64,000 bases of DNA from NCBI RefSeq assembly GCF_019048845.1, contig NZ_CP077426.1:2837501-2901500 (forward strand), written 5' to 3'. Shown piece after piece: positions 28,464-39,772 of the stretch. Numbering within the stretch: the first letter of the stretch is position 1; every line of letters begins with the position of its first letter. The translations under genes and the position numbers were made by a program. The notes beneath the pieces were generated by a model, which searched no databases, was not told where the DNA came from, and worked only from the letters and a program-made list of their open reading frames with translations. The DNA comes from Vibrio mimicus. GTDB taxonomy: Bacteria; Pseudomonadota; Gammaproteobacteria; Enterobacterales; Vibrionaceae.

Positions 28464-29519
28464 TCAGTTGAGTGCCAGTTCCACATCCGATTCCGCCAGC
28501 GTCGAGCAAGCCAACACATAGCCTTGCTCAATCTCCTCTTCGCTCAGCGTTTCTTGGCTTAAACGACGGACACGACCATCCAACACGCGGCATTTACATG
28601 AACCACAAATACCGCTGCGACAAGCCGCAATGATCGGCAGTTTTCCGGTTTCTAACGCTTCTAACAGCACTTTTTCACTCGGCGCATCCACCTCTACCCC
28701 AAAAGCAGGCACGCGAATTTTCACCTGCTGGCGAATAACGGGATCGGCATTCCCCTCATTGAGTGACGTCATTTCAGGCGAAAAACTCTCTTGATGAAAA
28801 TGCGCCATGTCAAAGCTAAGCGCTTGTAAATAACCACTCACATCCTGCATAAACCTTGCTGGCCCACACAGATACACGCTTCTTTCCAACACATCCGGAA
28901 CCTGTTCAATCAGAGTTTCCTGAGTTAAACGACCTTGTGCAAAGCCACTCTCGCCCGCGTCTTTGAGTAACAGCTTCAAGTGGAAATTCGAATGCTGCGC
29001 CGCTAACTGCTGCAACTCTTGCCAATAGATGGTTTGTTCTGGATTGCTTGCGATGTGCAGAAAATCGATCTCTCTTGCATCGTTCTGTTTATCGCTCGGT
29101 TCGGTTAACCAAGCTTTGGCCATCGCCATGACTGGCGTGATGCCACACCCCGCGCTGATCAGTAATACACGGGATTTGGGTGCACAATCGGTGCTATTGA
29201 AGCGACCTTGAGGTTTCATGGCCGTAACGCTATCGCCCAATTTCAACTCATCCACCACATGTTGAGACACCAACCCCTGCGCGACTCGCTTGACCGTAAA
29301 ACGTAAATACGGCTGCTGAGCCTGCGAGCTGATGGAGTAAGAGCGATACACCGTCTGCCCATTAATGGAAAAACCTAAGTTCGCGAACTGCCCCGGCTTA
29401 AAGTTGAAGTGGCGCTCACGATGCGGATCTGCCAACTCAAAGCTCACACAATCTGGGGTTTCTTGCCATTTACGCACACACACCAAGGTTTCATTGTCTT
29501 GTTCTGCCCATGCAGACAT
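28464..29519 (-). CDS. hcr: NADH oxidoreductase of hybrid-cluster protein
   Basis: 351 residues from ATG 29519 (GAGGAG 7 nt upstream); the frame is open for 17 codons more, which overlap the intergenic gap. Domains: FAD-binding (TVYRSYSISS, RxYS), NAD-binding (LLISAGCGITPVMAMAKAWL), and a C-terminal plant-type 2Fe-2S ferredoxin (CRSGICGSCKC, last Cys in LACSTL). It passes electrons from NADH to Hcp. Located 51 nt after hcp in one operon. Confidence 0.95.
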   Translation of the reverse strand: MSAWAEQDNETLVCVRKWQETPDCVSFELADPHRERHFNFKPGQFANLGFSINGQTVYRSYSISSQAQQPYLRFTVKRVAQGLVSQHVVDELKLGDSVTAMKPQGRFNSTDCAPKSRVLLISAGCGITPVMAMAKAWLTEPSDKQNDAREIDFLHIASNPEQTIYWQELQQLAAQHSNFHLKLLLKDAGESGFAQGRLTQETLIEQVPDVLERSVYLCGPARFMQDVSGYLQALSFDMAHFHQESFSPEMTSLNEGNADPVIRQQVKIRVPAFGVEVDAPSEKVLLEALETGKLPIIAACRSGICGSCKCRVLDGRVRRLSQETLSEEEIEQGYVLACSTLAESDVELALN

Positions 29520-29570
29520 GTTATTTCTCCTCATCGGCATCAGCCCCACATTGTGGGGCTGAGTGGCCAC

Positions 29571-31232
29571 TTATGCCGCCAGAATGGTGCGCAGATCGTC
29601 TTCCGCCGTAGTAATACTGCGTAGATCAAACTGCTGTTGCAGGATCGCCATCAGATTTGGCGTGAGGAAAGCGGGCGCGGTAGGACCGGTGTAAATGCCT
29701 TTTACACCCAGCGCGAGCAAGGTCAGCAGGATCACGATCGCTTTTTGCTCGAACCACGAGAGCACCAGAGTCAGCGGTAGATCGTTCACTCCACACTCGA
29801 AGGTTTCCGCAAGCGCAAGCGCCAGTTGAATCGCTGAATAAGCATCATTGCACTGACCCACATCGAGCAAACGTGGAATACCGTTGATCGCGCCAAACTC
29901 ATTTTTGTTGAAGCGGAACTTACCGCAAGCCAAGGTCAGAATCACGCTGTCTTCCGGCGCTTGCTCAGTAAAATCTTGATAGTAATTGCGCTCCGCTTTA
30001 TCACCGTCACAGCCACCGACCAAGAAGAAGTGCTTGATGTTGCCTAATTTGACTTGCTCAACCACCGCAGGCGCTGCTGCCATTAAGGCATTGCGTCCAA
30101 AACCCACGGTGATCAGATGCTCAATCTCATCGTGCTTAAAACCTTCTTGTGCCAGTGCACATTCAATCACAGCTGAGAAATCGTCCCCTTCGATATGCGC
30201 CACACCCGGCCAGCCGACAATGCTACGTGTAAACAGGCGATCCGCATATTGCCCAACATTAGGGTTAAGCAGGCAGTTAGACGTCATCACGATCGCGCCG
30301 GGGAAGTTCGCGAATTCTTTCTGCTGGTTTTGCCAAGCACTGCCGTAGTTACCTACCAAGTGCGGGTATTTTTTCAGTTCTGGGTAAGCATGCGCAGGCA
30401 GCATTTCGCCATTGGTGTAGACGTTGATCCCCATGCCTTGAGTCTGTTGCAAGATTTTCTCTAAATCATGCAGATCATGGCCAGACACCAGAATACATTT
30501 GCCTTTGACGGGTTTGACGTTCACTGTAGTCGGCTCTGGATGACCAAAGGTTTCGGTTTCGCCTTTATCTAAGATTTCCATGATGCGGTAGTTCATCAGG
30601 CCAATTTGCATCGCCGTATCCAAGAGCGCACTCAGCTCCACAGGATCGGTACCCAACCATGCCATAATTTGATGGTACTGTGCATACAGCTCAGCATCCG
30701 TTTGTCCTAACACACGTGCATGTTCGAGATAGGCCGCCGCTCCTTTCAAGCCATACAAACAGAGCAGGCGCAAACCAATCACATCTTCATGCAAACTCTC
30801 TTTGCCACGGTTTACCGCTGCCGCAGGAGCGAATGCCAAGATGGCGGCTTTATCCGTCGGTAGAGAAAATTGCGCCGCAGGTGACAGCGCAGGAAGTTCA
30901 AAACCGGTTAATACCGCAGCCGCACGGACTTGTTGCTCTAACTGCTGTTTATAGCTTTCCGCTTGCTGCGCCAGTTCAACAATGCGTTCTGGATCAAAGT
31001 TAACGTTGGTGAGCGTGGCGAAAAAGGCTTTCGGTGCCCATTGGTCAATTTCAGGAATGGCCACACCACAAGCACGGCCTAGATTGGCCCAAAAAGAGAC
31101 ACCTTGCAGTGCGTAAACCAACACATCTTGTAAGTCCGACACCTCTGCGGTTTTACCGCACATCCCTTGGGCATAGGCGCACCCTTTCGCGATTGGGGTT
31201 TGAATGGTTTGCTCACATTGAATACAGAACAT
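29571..31232 (-). CDS. hcp: Hybrid-cluster protein Hcp (hydroxylamine / NO reductase)
   Basis: 553 residues. The N-terminal Cys pattern C3-x2-C6-x11-C18-x6-C25 is that of the E. coli type with a 2Fe-2S centre. Further Cys, His and Glu of the hybrid 4Fe-2S-2O cluster are in the second half ([63 protein letters not shown]). It detoxifies nitric oxide and hydroxylamine under low oxygen. Upstream lies an NsrR-like half-site, in line with known nitrosative-stress control of hcp in enterics. Confidence 0.96.
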   Translation of the reverse strand: MFCIQCEQTIQTPIAKGCAYAQGMCGKTAEVSDLQDVLVYALQGVSFWANLGRACGVAIPEIDQWAPKAFFATLTNVNFDPERIVELAQQAESYKQQLEQQVRAAAVLTGFELPALSPAAQFSLPTDKAAILAFAPAAAVNRGKESLHEDVIGLRLLCLYGLKGAAAYLEHARVLGQTDAELYAQYHQIMAWLGTDPVELSALLDTAMQIGLMNYRIMEILDKGETETFGHPEPTTVNVKPVKGKCILVSGHDLHDLEKILQQTQGMGINVYTNGEMLPAHAYPELKKYPHLVGNYGSAWQNQQKEFANFPGAIVMTSNCLLNPNVGQYADRLFTRSIVGWPGVAHIEGDDFSAVIECALAQEGFKHDEIEHLITVGFGRNALMAAAPAVVEQVKLGNIKHFFLVGGCDGDKAERNYYQDFTEQAPEDSVILTLACGKFRFNKNEFGAINGIPRLLDVGQCNDAYSAIQLALALAETFECGVNDLPLTLVLSWFEQKAIVILLTLLALGVKGIYTGPTAPAFLTPNLMAILQQQFDLRSITTAEDDLRTILAA

Positions 31233-31322
31233 TATGCTTCTCCAGTTTCATTGATAAGCTTTGATAGCTTAGATTTACTGAAGACATCGCATATTACGTG
31301 CCAAATTCTATTTATTTGTTTT

Positions 31323-31333
31323 TCAATGCATTT
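31323..31333. promoter_or_regulatory. NsrR-like half-site upstream of hcp
   Basis: TCAATGCATTT matches the NsrR 11-mer AAGATGCATTT at 8 positions, about 90 bp before the hcp start. The second half of the usual inverted pair is not recognisable. Inference only. Confidence 0.35.
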
Positions 31334-31477
31334 AACACAATAAACACAACTTTTTTGTGTCAATTAGACCAAGCAATAAAAACAATATTACTCGATACAG
31401 TCATATTGACACTTTCGATTATTCACGTTGAAAAACGTTTTTTATCGAGATAAAAACGAGACAAATAAAAGACGAGA

Positions 31478-31511
31478 TAAAAAAATGCCGCAGCGATGTC
31501 GGCTACGGCAT
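31478..31511 (-). terminator. Terminator of tldD
   Basis: On the minus strand ATGCCGTAGC (31511-31502) pairs with GCTGCGGCAT (31494-31485), then TTTTTTTATC. It is the end of the long mreB-to-tldD gene run. Confidence 0.85.
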
Positions 31512-31541
31512 ACTTTTTCAGTGATGTTTATTGAAGCTGAA

Positions 31542-32987
31542 TTACTCAGTACCACCCACTGTCAGAGCATCCAACTTCAGAGTAGGCTGACCAACGCCAA
31601 CAGGCACGCTTTGTCCCGCTTTACCACACACACCAACACCACGATCCAGCGCCAGATCGTTACCCACCATAGAGACCTGCTGCATGGCTTCAATACCAGA
31701 ACCAATCAGAGTTGCACCTTTGATTGGACGGGTGATTTTACCATTTTCAATCAAGTAGGCTTCAGAGGCAGAGAACACAAACTTACCGGAGGTGATATCA
31801 ACCTGACCGCCGCCAAAGTTCGGCGCGTAAATGCCTTTTTTCACCGAAGCGATGATCTCTTCTGGTGAGTGTTCACCCGGCAGCATGTAAGTATTGGTCA
31901 TACGCGGCATCGGCAGATGAGCGTAAGATTCACGGCGTCCGTTACCCGTCGGTGCCACACCCATTAAACGGGCATTGAGCTTGTCTTGGATGTAGCCTTT
32001 CAAAATGCCTTTTTCGATCAGCACGTTGTATTGACCACTTACCCCTTCATCATCCACGTTGAGAGAGCCGCGCAGATCTTTCAGCGTACCGTCATCCACG
32101 ATCGTACACAGATCGGAAGTGACTTTTTTACCCACTTTGCCTGCAAATACCGATGAGCCTTTACGGTTAAAATCGCCTTCAAGGCCATGACCGACCGCTT
32201 CATGCAGCAGCACACCCGGCCAACCAGAACCGAGTACCACAGGCATAGTACCCGCTGGAGCCGCTACCGCTTCAAGGTTAACTAGCGCTTGGCGAATCGC
32301 TTCATCGGCGAAAGAAAACGCGATTTTTTGTCCGGCTTCTTCTTGCAAGAAGTAATCATAGCCAAAGCGACCACCACCACCGGCACTACCGCGCTCACGG
32401 CGATCGCCTTTTTGCGCTAGTACGCTAATGGAAAGGCGTACCAGAGGACGAACATCTCCGGCATAAGTACCATCGGTGGCGGCGACTAAAATCTGTTCAT
32501 GCACACCACTTAAGCTCACTGACACTTCGGTGATGAGTGGCTCTTTGGTACGAATATACGCATCCAGTTGTTTCAGCAGTTCGGTTTTTTGCTGTTTTTC
32601 CCAGCTTTCCAGTGGGTTATTCGCCCCATAAAACTGTGGATGCTGCGCACGTTTGAAGGCTTGTACCGTCAGGTTTTGGCCTTGCTGAGCAATACCACGC
32701 GCCGCAATAGCACTTTGCTTTAAGCCTTCTAACTGAATTTGGTCGGAATAAGCAAAACCTGTTTTTTCACCACTGACCGCACGAACACCGACCCCACAAT
32801 CAATATTGAATGAGCCATCTTTAATGATGCTGTCTTCCAGCACCAGAGATTCATGCCAACTGGACTGGAAATAAATATCCGCATAATCAATCTGGCGAGT
32901 CGCAATACTGGACAGGGTATCGGCAATATCTTGTTCGCTCAGTCCGGCAGGCGCTAGCAGTGCCGCTTCAATGTGGTTCATCGTCAT
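31542..32987 (-). CDS. tldD: Metalloprotease TldD
   Basis: 481 residues. The zinc-binding signature [12 protein letters not shown] (H262, E263, H266) and ending [17 protein letters not shown] are typical of TldD. With TldE/PmbA (not in this window) it forms a heterodimeric protease that trims peptides such as microcin B17 and CcdA. The ATG shares one base with the stop of the upstream nitrilase gene (TGATG), so translation is coupled. Confidence 0.96.
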   Translation of the reverse strand: MTMNHIEAALLAPAGLSEQDIADTLSSIATRQIDYADIYFQSSWHESLVLEDSIIKDGSFNIDCGVGVRAVSGEKTGFAYSDQIQLEGLKQSAIAARGIAQQGQNLTVQAFKRAQHPQFYGANNPLESWEKQQKTELLKQLDAYIRTKEPLITEVSVSLSGVHEQILVAATDGTYAGDVRPLVRLSISVLAQKGDRRERGSAGGGGRFGYDYFLQEEAGQKIAFSFADEAIRQALVNLEAVAAPAGTMPVVLGSGWPGVLLHEAVGHGLEGDFNRKGSSVFAGKVGKKVTSDLCTIVDDGTLKDLRGSLNVDDEGVSGQYNVLIEKGILKGYIQDKLNARLMGVAPTGNGRRESYAHLPMPRMTNTYMLPGEHSPEEIIASVKKGIYAPNFGGGQVDITSGKFVFSASEAYLIENGKITRPIKGATLIGSGIEAMQQVSMVGNDLALDRGVGVCGKAGQSVPVGVGQPTLKLDALTVGGTE

Positions 32988-33814
32988 CAGTGTGTGTTCT
33001 CTATTAATTGATGGGTAAAACGCGTGTGCTGTTCAATCGGCATCGCGCGTCTCACAGAATCGAGTGTGGTGAGGTCAAACTCTACCACTTTACTTTGTAC
33101 TGTTGGGCCTAAATTCGCGATCACTTCGCCCCACGGGCTAATCACCATCGAATGCCCCCAAGTTTCGCGTCCGCAAGGATGGCGCCCGGTCTGTCCGACC
33201 GCCATCACCCAACATTGAGTTTCAATAGCTCGGGCGCGCAGTAGCACTTCCCAATGCGCTTGGCCAGTCACCGCAGTAAAAGCCGCTGGAACCAACAAAA
33301 TCTGTGCGCCTTGGCGACGTAATTCTGCGTATAAGTGCGGGAAGCGCACATCGTAGCAAATCGACAAGCCGAGTTGACCAAACGGCGTTTCCGCCACCAC
33401 CACTTGTTGTCCCGGAGTAAAGGTTTCCGACTCGCGATAACGCTGGTGACCATCGGCGACATCTACATCGAACATGTGCAGTTTATCGTAAACCGCCACC
33501 CGCTCACCTTGTGCATTCCACAACAGGCTGCTAGTGGTTACGCCATTCGCATGGCGGATCGGCATGCTGCCGATGAGCAGCCAGACACCATGTTGTTTGG
33601 CAAGGTTCGACAACGCATGCTGAACCGGCCCGTTATCCAAAGGTTCCGCTTGCTGATGGTATTGTTCACGATTGCCCAGCAGCAGTGCATTTTCTGGTGT
33701 CACAATCCATTGCGCTCCTTGTTGAGCGAGCAGCGCCACCTGCTCTTGCAAGTAAGCCAGATTGGCACTTACCTCTGACCCAGAGGTCATTTGGATCAGT
33801 CCAACTCGTTGCAT
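32987..33814 (-). CDS. Carbon-nitrogen hydrolase (Nit1-like, deaminated glutathione amidase)
   Basis: 275 residues with the nitrilase-fold triad: Glu41 in TPENALLL, Lys111 in [11 protein letters not shown] and Cys153 in SICYDVRFP. The [11 protein letters not shown] segment is typical of Nit1/Nit2 proteins, which hydrolyse deaminated glutathione as metabolite repair. The exact substrate is inferred from family. It sits between yhdP and tldD, an order common in gammaproteobacteria. Confidence 0.9.
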   Translation of the reverse strand: MQRVGLIQMTSGSEVSANLAYLQEQVALLAQQGAQWIVTPENALLLGNREQYHQQAEPLDNGPVQHALSNLAKQHGVWLLIGSMPIRHANGVTTSSLLWNAQGERVAVYDKLHMFDVDVADGHQRYRESETFTPGQQVVVAETPFGQLGLSICYDVRFPHLYAELRRQGAQILLVPAAFTAVTGQAHWEVLLRARAIETQCWVMAVGQTGRHPCGRETWGHSMVISPWGEVIANLGPTVQSKVVEFDLTTLDSVRRAMPIEQHTRFTHQLIENTH

Positions 33815-33822
33815 CTTCTTCC

Positions 33823-36800
33823 CTATTCTGCCAATTTGCGCAGTTTTTCCGGCAACTTAAATTCACCTTTGCTACGCGAAAGCTCTTTCACCGTGGGCGA
33901 ATCGAGCAGTCCTTTAACTTCATAGTTGACCTGAGTGAAAACTTCCACCACAGGAGCAATCACGGTCGTAATCGCCAACACATACAGCGCCGTTTGTGGT
34001 GTTACCGCAAAGGCGGTCAACACTGGGATTCCCGAGGTAATATCAGGGACGAAATTCACTTCAGCATCCACAGTACGGGTGTTGAGGTCGGCTAAACCTT
34101 TAATCGTCATATCACCGGCCACCGCATCCATTTTGATGTTGTTCGTGACGAAAACCCCTTGTGAAATTTCACCACTGCCTGTGATCGAATTGAATGCCAT
34201 CCCTTTATCAAACACATCGCTAAAATCGAGCTGCATTTTGCGAATGATCGAATCAAGGCTAAATAAACCTAGCAGCCTTGCCGCACCACTCACATCAGAA
34301 ATCACCCCTTTACCAAGTTTAGTATTCACTTGGCCTTGTAACGTGTTGACCTGCATTGACCACGGAGCGCCATCCCATTTGGTACTCGCTGTGAGCTCAA
34401 ACGGTGCACGTTGAATACCAGAGCTGATTCCAAAACGCGCCATCAGGTCGCTGTTGTTATCCCCCTTCATATCCAAGTTCATTTCGGTGTAGCTCTGCTT
34501 ATCCGTCAATGTCCATGCGCCATTGACATGCAATTGGCTACTGCCACTGGTGAAGTCGATGCTTTTCCATAGCAACGTATCGCCTTGGCGCTGAAAATCG
34601 ACATTCGCTTGACCAATTTTATAACCCTGTAGCCAGAAATCTTTGATGGTCAGTGTCAAGTTAGGTATCCAGTGATGGAACTGGCGATCAAAATCAGAAA
34701 TCAGCGGCAGTTTCTGACGATCAATATCCACCAGCAGTGGTTTTTGGCTATCGGTCTCTAACTGCGGCAAAAAGAGGTGCAAGCGATCCAACGCGATGCT
34801 CAAATCATACGGTTCAATATAATTGGCTTGGCCTTTGATCTCTTGGCTATCTAGGGTGAGTAGCCAACCTAAATCTTTGCGCCGAGCATTCATCTTCACG
34901 TCATGCCACTCGAGGCCGCCGAGCATCAGATCTTTCACCACCGCTTCAATTCGCTCTGGCATCGGAATCGCTGGGGTATTTAAACTGGCGAGCTTGGACT
35001 TGCTGGCTTTCGCTGCTGGTTTCTCGCTGACGATATTCAACCACTCATCGAGATTAAAGGCTTGGCTGCGCAGTTGCACATGATGCCCCACCACTGGGCT
35101 CATTTTAAAGCTGCCTTGCCCCAAAACGAGGTTAGTGGCCGCCAATACAGGGACTTTAGGCGTCAAATCAATTTCAGCTTGGTATTTCGCTTGCGGCAGT
35201 TGCAGACGAGCCGAGACCATTTCTTGATTGCCAGATGCTTGCAGCAGCGCTTGCCCTTTCACCTTGAGCGCTTTTTTCAGTGGGAATGGGTATTGGCTTT
35301 CTAATGCTCTCAAATCCGCTTTACCATCCAATTGATAAGTAAAGCCGACATCGTTGAGCTGAATATCGACACTGGCTTGCCAAGGTGCATGGCCTTTAAC
35401 ACGCTTGAGCCAACGTTCACCGACAAAAGGAATCAGTGGTTTGACTTCCCAATCGCCAATCATATCAATGCTGACCGCATAGCCTCGTTTGGCATCTTCA
35501 CCTGTAAAATCAATCGAAACCGGTTGTTTGAGCAAACGAGCATCCAAGCCGGCCGCACTCACTCGATCATTATCAAATTCGATTTTTCCGGAAACGGATT
35601 TCAGGCTCATCGGCGGAGTATTAATATCCACCGCGTTATTATTCAGTTCAGCAAAACCCCAAGCGCGTGGCTCTGCGCCACTGTGAAACGGAATATTGAG
35701 CTGAAATTCGGAACGCACAGGGCCTTTGACTTGAATCGTGGTGAGCGCCGCCCCAACCGAATCCACCAAAGGTGTTGCCATCATGTAGTTGCGGATCGCG
35801 TTACCTTGTTTGGCACTCGCCACGGCTTCAATTTCGATATGGCCTAGCTCGGCCAATTCAGGAATGCGACCGGTGATCCGCTCCGCAGTCACATCCATCA
35901 AGGTGGCTGAGTGCGAGTCCAGATACATGGCATCATTTTCAAACAGCAGATCAAGCTGTAAATCAGTGATCGGTGGCCATGCCGTATCAAAAGCAAACTT
36001 GGCTTGTTTCAACCCCACCCAAGCCTGGAATACCCCGTTATGCATCCGATAAGGGAATTGATCTAACGCCCCATACCACACCAGCTTCGCGGTATTGACT
36101 TGCCCAGCTTGAATCGCAGTCGAAAGGTAATCGGTCAGTTCTTGTCCTAAAGCGAGAGTCGGCAAATAGCGCCATGTTTCACCCGCGTTAAACAGATCCG
36201 CCTCGGTGTAAAAAGAGAGGAATGGGCTGGCATTGTCAGGAAAATCAAGACGGAATGCACCAAGCGCTTGCAGATCAGGCGTAGCAACCGTGACTTTATC
36301 CGCCCACAGTGACCAACCCTGCTCACCTTGCTGCCAAACCATATCCACCTCACCTTGGCGAATATTGAGCGGAGCTTGGAATACCTCTCCATAAGGCAGT
36401 ACATCATCCACCAAAGTCGCATGGATACGCGCTTGGCGAAGAGAACCTTGAATTTGCGCTTGCAGTGCATTGACCTGTGGCAACAACGCCCACTGAGTGA
36501 TCCCACCATCCACTAACGAGGCAGAGTAGCGTAACGATTCCAAGGACTTCCCCTTGGTAATGCGCACATCCTCTAAGGTTCCTTTGGGTTGTAACGTGGT
36601 GAGCCAGTGATTTAGGGTTTGAGACTCGGGGATCAGCTTAGCTAACGGCAGCAAGCTCTCAATATTCAGTTGAGAAAGATTAAGCCGCCACTGTTCTGGC
36701 TGCCAATCCATTGCCACATCCATCAGCGGCCAAAGTGCATCATCACTGCGCAAACGCAGTGAGTGGGCATTCACTTGCCAGCCTTGCTTGGTCGGTTTTA

Positions 36801-37701
36801 ACTCGACAATCCCCGACTCAAGCAGCAACTCATGAGTTTGTTCTGCATGTTGCCATACCAGCTCGGAAGGCTTCAGTTCAACATAACCATCGACTGGTTG
36901 ATTGTGTTCGAGAGTCGCCCAAGCATTAAAGCTCAGTTGCCCTTTCTGAATACCTGTCTGATCTTTCAGATAACGGGTCAACCAAGGCAGTATGCGAACT
37001 TTATCGGCGCTGACGTAGAAGTCACCGGAGACATCGCGCAGCGAGCCGTGATCGATAAAGTTGGCACTCACTAACAAAGAGTTAATATTGGTTCCTGCGA
37101 TACTGACCACCCCTTCAGTGAAGTGGCGCTGACCGCGGTTTTGCCAACGCAGCTTTTCGATATCAAGCTGACGCCGATCTCCGGCAAACGTTTGATAGAG
37201 AATGGCAGAATTTTTGAGGGTGAAATCATCCAATTGGCGAAGCAGCAAATCATCAAGCTGCTTCACCACTCGCCCTTGGCGAGATTGTCTTGGGTTAGGG
37301 TTTTGCTCTAGTGCCAACCAATCAATCGCTCTGAGATCCAACACCATGCCATTGATGGTGAGGTCGGCAATCACAGGTTGCCGCTCCCAAAGCGATTGCA
37401 GCAGATCGAATTCAATCTCTATGCTAGCGGCATTGAGCTGAATATCATTACTGTCCGGCCAATGGGCTTGCAGGGTTTGCAAAGACAGAGAGGGATGAGT
37501 ATTGCGCCAGTAACCTTGCACATCAGCAATCGCCAGTTGTACTGATGAGTTTTGGTTTAGCCAATCCTGAATTTCGGCCTGAAAGCGGTTCATTTGTGGC
37601 AGCAAAATACGCAAGCCTGTGACTGCCAAAGCCAGCACAATCAACAGGCTGACTAGCAGCCACATAAGGATCCGCCCGAGGCGGGTTACTGTCGAAATCA
37701 C
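33823..37701 (-). CDS. yhdP: AsmA-like lipid transport protein YhdP
   Basis: 1292 residues. One N-terminal membrane helix (LGRILMWLLVSLLIVLALAV), then a very long periplasmic part of repeating beta strands as in AsmA/TamB-like bridge proteins, with an AsmA_2/DUF3971-type end (GSGEISQGVFVTNNIKMDAV). YhdP, TamB and YdbH are thought to move phospholipids from inner to outer membrane. The gene sits 12 nt after rng and 8 nt before the nitrilase gene, so it is within an operon. Confidence 0.93.
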   Translation of the reverse strand: MISTVTRLGRILMWLLVSLLIVLALAVTGLRILLPQMNRFQAEIQDWLNQNSSVQLAIADVQGYWRNTHPSLSLQTLQAHWPDSNDIQLNAASIEIEFDLLQSLWERQPVIADLTINGMVLDLRAIDWLALEQNPNPRQSRQGRVVKQLDDLLLRQLDDFTLKNSAILYQTFAGDRRQLDIEKLRWQNRGQRHFTEGVVSIAGTNINSLLVSANFIDHGSLRDVSGDFYVSADKVRILPWLTRYLKDQTGIQKGQLSFNAWATLEHNQPVDGYVELKPSELVWQHAEQTHELLLESGIVELKPTKQGWQVNAHSLRLRSDDALWPLMDVAMDWQPEQWRLNLSQLNIESLLPLAKLIPESQTLNHWLTTLQPKGTLEDVRITKGKSLESLRYSASLVDGGITQWALLPQVNALQAQIQGSLRQARIHATLVDDVLPYGEVFQAPLNIRQGEVDMVWQQGEQGWSLWADKVTVATPDLQALGAFRLDFPDNASPFLSFYTEADLFNAGETWRYLPTLALGQELTDYLSTAIQAGQVNTAKLVWYGALDQFPYRMHNGVFQAWVGLKQAKFAFDTAWPPITDLQLDLLFENDAMYLDSHSATLMDVTAERITGRIPELAELGHIEIEAVASAKQGNAIRNYMMATPLVDSVGAALTTIQVKGPVRSEFQLNIPFHSGAEPRAWGFAELNNNAVDINTPPMSLKSVSGKIEFDNDRVSAAGLDARLLKQPVSIDFTGEDAKRGYAVSIDMIGDWEVKPLIPFVGERWLKRVKGHAPWQASVDIQLNDVGFTYQLDGKADLRALESQYPFPLKKALKVKGQALLQASGNQEMVSARLQLPQAKYQAEIDLTPKVPVLAATNLVLGQGSFKMSPVVGHHVQLRSQAFNLDEWLNIVSEKPAAKASKSKLASLNTPAIPMPERIEAVVKDLMLGGLEWHDVKMNARRKDLGWLLTLDSQEIKGQANYIEPYDLSIALDRLHLFLPQLETDSQKPLLVDIDRQKLPLISDFDRQFHHWIPNLTLTIKDFWLQGYKIGQANVDFQRQGDTLLWKSIDFTSGSSQLHVNGAWTLTDKQSYTEMNLDMKGDNNSDLMARFGISSGIQRAPFELTASTKWDGAPWSMQVNTLQGQVNTKLGKGVISDVSGAARLLGLFSLDSIIRKMQLDFSDVFDKGMAFNSITGSGEISQGVFVTNNIKMDAVAGDMTIKGLADLNTRTVDAEVNFVPDITSGIPVLTAFAVTPQTALYVLAITTVIAPVVEVFTQVNYEVKGLLDSPTVKELSRSKGEFKLPEKLRKLAE

Positions 37702-37713
37702 CCGATGTCCTAT

Positions 37714-39183
37714 TTACATCATGACTACATCAAACTGCTCTTGGTTATAAAGCGGTTCGGCTTGGATGCGCACTTCTTTACCAATAAACACTTCCAACTC
37801 CGCCAATGCGTGAGACTCATCACCATGCAAAGTGTCTGCCACAGCGGGAGAGGCGTAGACCACAAATTTATCTGCATCGTACGCACGATTGACGCGAGTG
37901 ATTTCACGTAAGATTTCAAAACAGACAGACTCCACCGTTTTAACACTGCCGCGACCTTCACAGGTTGGACAAGTCGAACAGAGCACATGTTCAATGCTTT
38001 CTCGGGTTCTTTTACGCGTCATTTCCACCAAACCAAGCTGAGTAAAGCCATTGATATTGGTTTTTACCCGATCTTTCACCAGTGCCGCTTCTAAAGAAGT
38101 TAGCACTCGCTTACGGTGCTCATCTGAAGCCATGTCGATAAAGTCGATGATAATGATGCCGCCAAGATTGCGCAGGCGCAGCTGGCGAGCAATCGCCTGA
38201 GTCGCTTCGATATTGGTGTTGAAAATGGTTTCTTCGAGATTACGGCGGCCAACAAACGCGCCCGTATTGATATCGATGGTGGTCATCGCTTCGGTTTGAT
38301 CGATGATCAAATACCCACCCGACTTGAGTTCCACTTTACGCTCCAAAGAACGTTGGATTTCATTCTCCGTATCGTACATGTCGAAGATAGGTTTATCGCC
38401 GTGATACAGCTCTAACTTAGCCGTTAGCTCTGGTACGTATTCAGAGGTGAACTCTTTGATATTTTCGTACTCAAGACGTGAGTCGATGAGAATCTTGGTC
38501 AGTTCGGTGCCAACAAAATCACGCAAAATGCGCTGTGCTAAACCCAGTTCACCATAAAGCATAGAGCGGTTTTTGTATTTGCCACGGCGCTCGATCACTT
38601 TTGACCACAGTCGCTTAAGAAATGCCGCATCTTGGGTCAATTCTTTTTCGTTTGCCCCTTCGGCAGCCGTACGAATAATAAATCCGCCATGCTCATCGCA
38701 ATAATGAGAAACGATTTTCTTTAGGCGCTCACGCTCAGCTTCGCTTTCTATGCGTTGTGATACGCCAACATGGCTCGCTCCTGGCATAAACACCAGATAA
38801 CGAGAAGGTAGCGTAATATCGGTTGTTAGGCGTGCGCCTTTGGTACCAAGCGGATCTTTCACCACTTGTACGACAATATCTTGCCCTTGGCGTACCAGCT
38901 CGGAGATGTCACGCACTTGGAATTGCTGCTTTTCACTTTCTGCAACACACTCCGTATGCGGAACAATATCAGAGGCGTGCAGGAAGGCAGCCTTGTCGAG
39001 TCCGATATCCACAAACGCAGCCTGCATCCCCGGTAGCACCCGGCTGACTTTGCCTTTGTAAATATTGCCAACAATGCCGCGTTTAGCTTCACGTTCAATA
39101 TGGATTTCTTGAAGGATTCCCCCTTCAATCATCGCCACCCGAGTTTCACTCGGGGTGACGTTTAACAGCAACTCTGCACTCAT
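37714..39183 (-). CDS. rng: Ribonuclease G
   Basis: 489 residues. It starts MSAELLLNVTPSETRVAMIE, has an S1 domain (GNIYKGKVSRVLPGMQAAFV, about 39-120), the catalytic acidic motif in IIIDFIDMASDEHRKRV (about 340-360), and the Zn-link CSTCPTCEGRG near residue 405. It lacks the long scaffold of RNase E, which makes it RNase G (CafA). It matures the 5' end of 16S rRNA and cleaves some mRNAs. Part of the mreBCD-maf-rng run. Confidence 0.96.
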   Translation of the reverse strand: MSAELLLNVTPSETRVAMIEGGILQEIHIEREAKRGIVGNIYKGKVSRVLPGMQAAFVDIGLDKAAFLHASDIVPHTECVAESEKQQFQVRDISELVRQGQDIVVQVVKDPLGTKGARLTTDITLPSRYLVFMPGASHVGVSQRIESEAERERLKKIVSHYCDEHGGFIIRTAAEGANEKELTQDAAFLKRLWSKVIERRGKYKNRSMLYGELGLAQRILRDFVGTELTKILIDSRLEYENIKEFTSEYVPELTAKLELYHGDKPIFDMYDTENEIQRSLERKVELKSGGYLIIDQTEAMTTIDINTGAFVGRRNLEETIFNTNIEATQAIARQLRLRNLGGIIIIDFIDMASDEHRKRVLTSLEAALVKDRVKTNINGFTQLGLVEMTRKRTRESIEHVLCSTCPTCEGRGSVKTVESVCFEILREITRVNRAYDADKFVVYASPAVADTLHGDESHALAELEVFIGKEVRIQAEPLYNQEQFDVVMM

Positions 39184-39208
39184 GAGCGCACCTCAATGAT
39201 TAAAATGA

Positions 39209-39772
39209 TTAGAATTTGTGCAGAAGCTGGTCAGTCTCGTAGAGTGGCAATCCCACTACCGCGTGGTAGCTGCCTTCAATCCTCGTAACAAATCGTCCAC
39301 CCAATCCCTGAATGCCGTAACTGCCAGCTTTATCGCAGGGCTCACCACTTTGCCAATACGCTTCTATTTCTTGTTCTGACAAAGTTTTAAACCACACCTC
39401 TGTAGTCACGACTACAGAGTGCGTAATGCCGCCTTGAGTCACGCTCACGGCGGTCATCACTTGATGTTGGTTGCCTGAAAGCTTAAGTAACATGCGTTTT
39501 GCATCTGCAAAATCGCGCGGCTTTTCCAACACCTCTTGATCTTTCACCACTATGGTATCAGAACCGATCACCACAGCATCCACATCCACCAGCGCCGCCC
39601 CCGCTAACGCTTTATCACGAGACAGACGCTCAACATATTGCACTGGCAATTCAGCCACTGCGCGCATCTCTTCAACATTCGGTACAACGACTTCAAACTG
39701 GTAGCCCATTTGTGCGAGCAATTCACGGCGTCTTGGTGATCCCGAAGCCAGAACTAATTTTGGTATCGTCAT
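39209..39772 (-). CDS. Maf-like nucleoside triphosphate pyrophosphatase (YhdE type)
   Basis: 187 residues from ATG 39772 ([19 protein letters not shown]), which overlaps the mreD stop as ATGA; a longer reading into mreD is rejected. [17 protein letters not shown] and KAGSYGIQG are the family motifs. YhdE-type Maf proteins hydrolyse dTTP and UTP and are linked to septum control when over-produced. Immediately downstream of mreD as in E. coli. Confidence 0.93.
   Translation of the reverse strand: MTIPKLVLASGSPRRRELLAQMGYQFEVVVPNVEEMRAVAELPVQYVERLSRDKALAGAALVDVDAVVIGSDTIVVKDQEVLEKPRDFADAKRMLLKLSGNQHQVMTAVSVTQGGITHSVVVTTEVWFKTLSEQEIEAYWQSGEPCDKAGSYGIQGLGGRFVTRIEGSYHAVVGLPLYETDQLLHKF

Larger units (their letters stand above)
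31233..31541. other. Intergenic region between tldD and hcp
   Basis: 309 bp, no gene. AT-rich. It contains the hcp promoter and leader (left part), an NsrR-like half-site, and the tldD terminator (right end). Confidence 0.6.
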
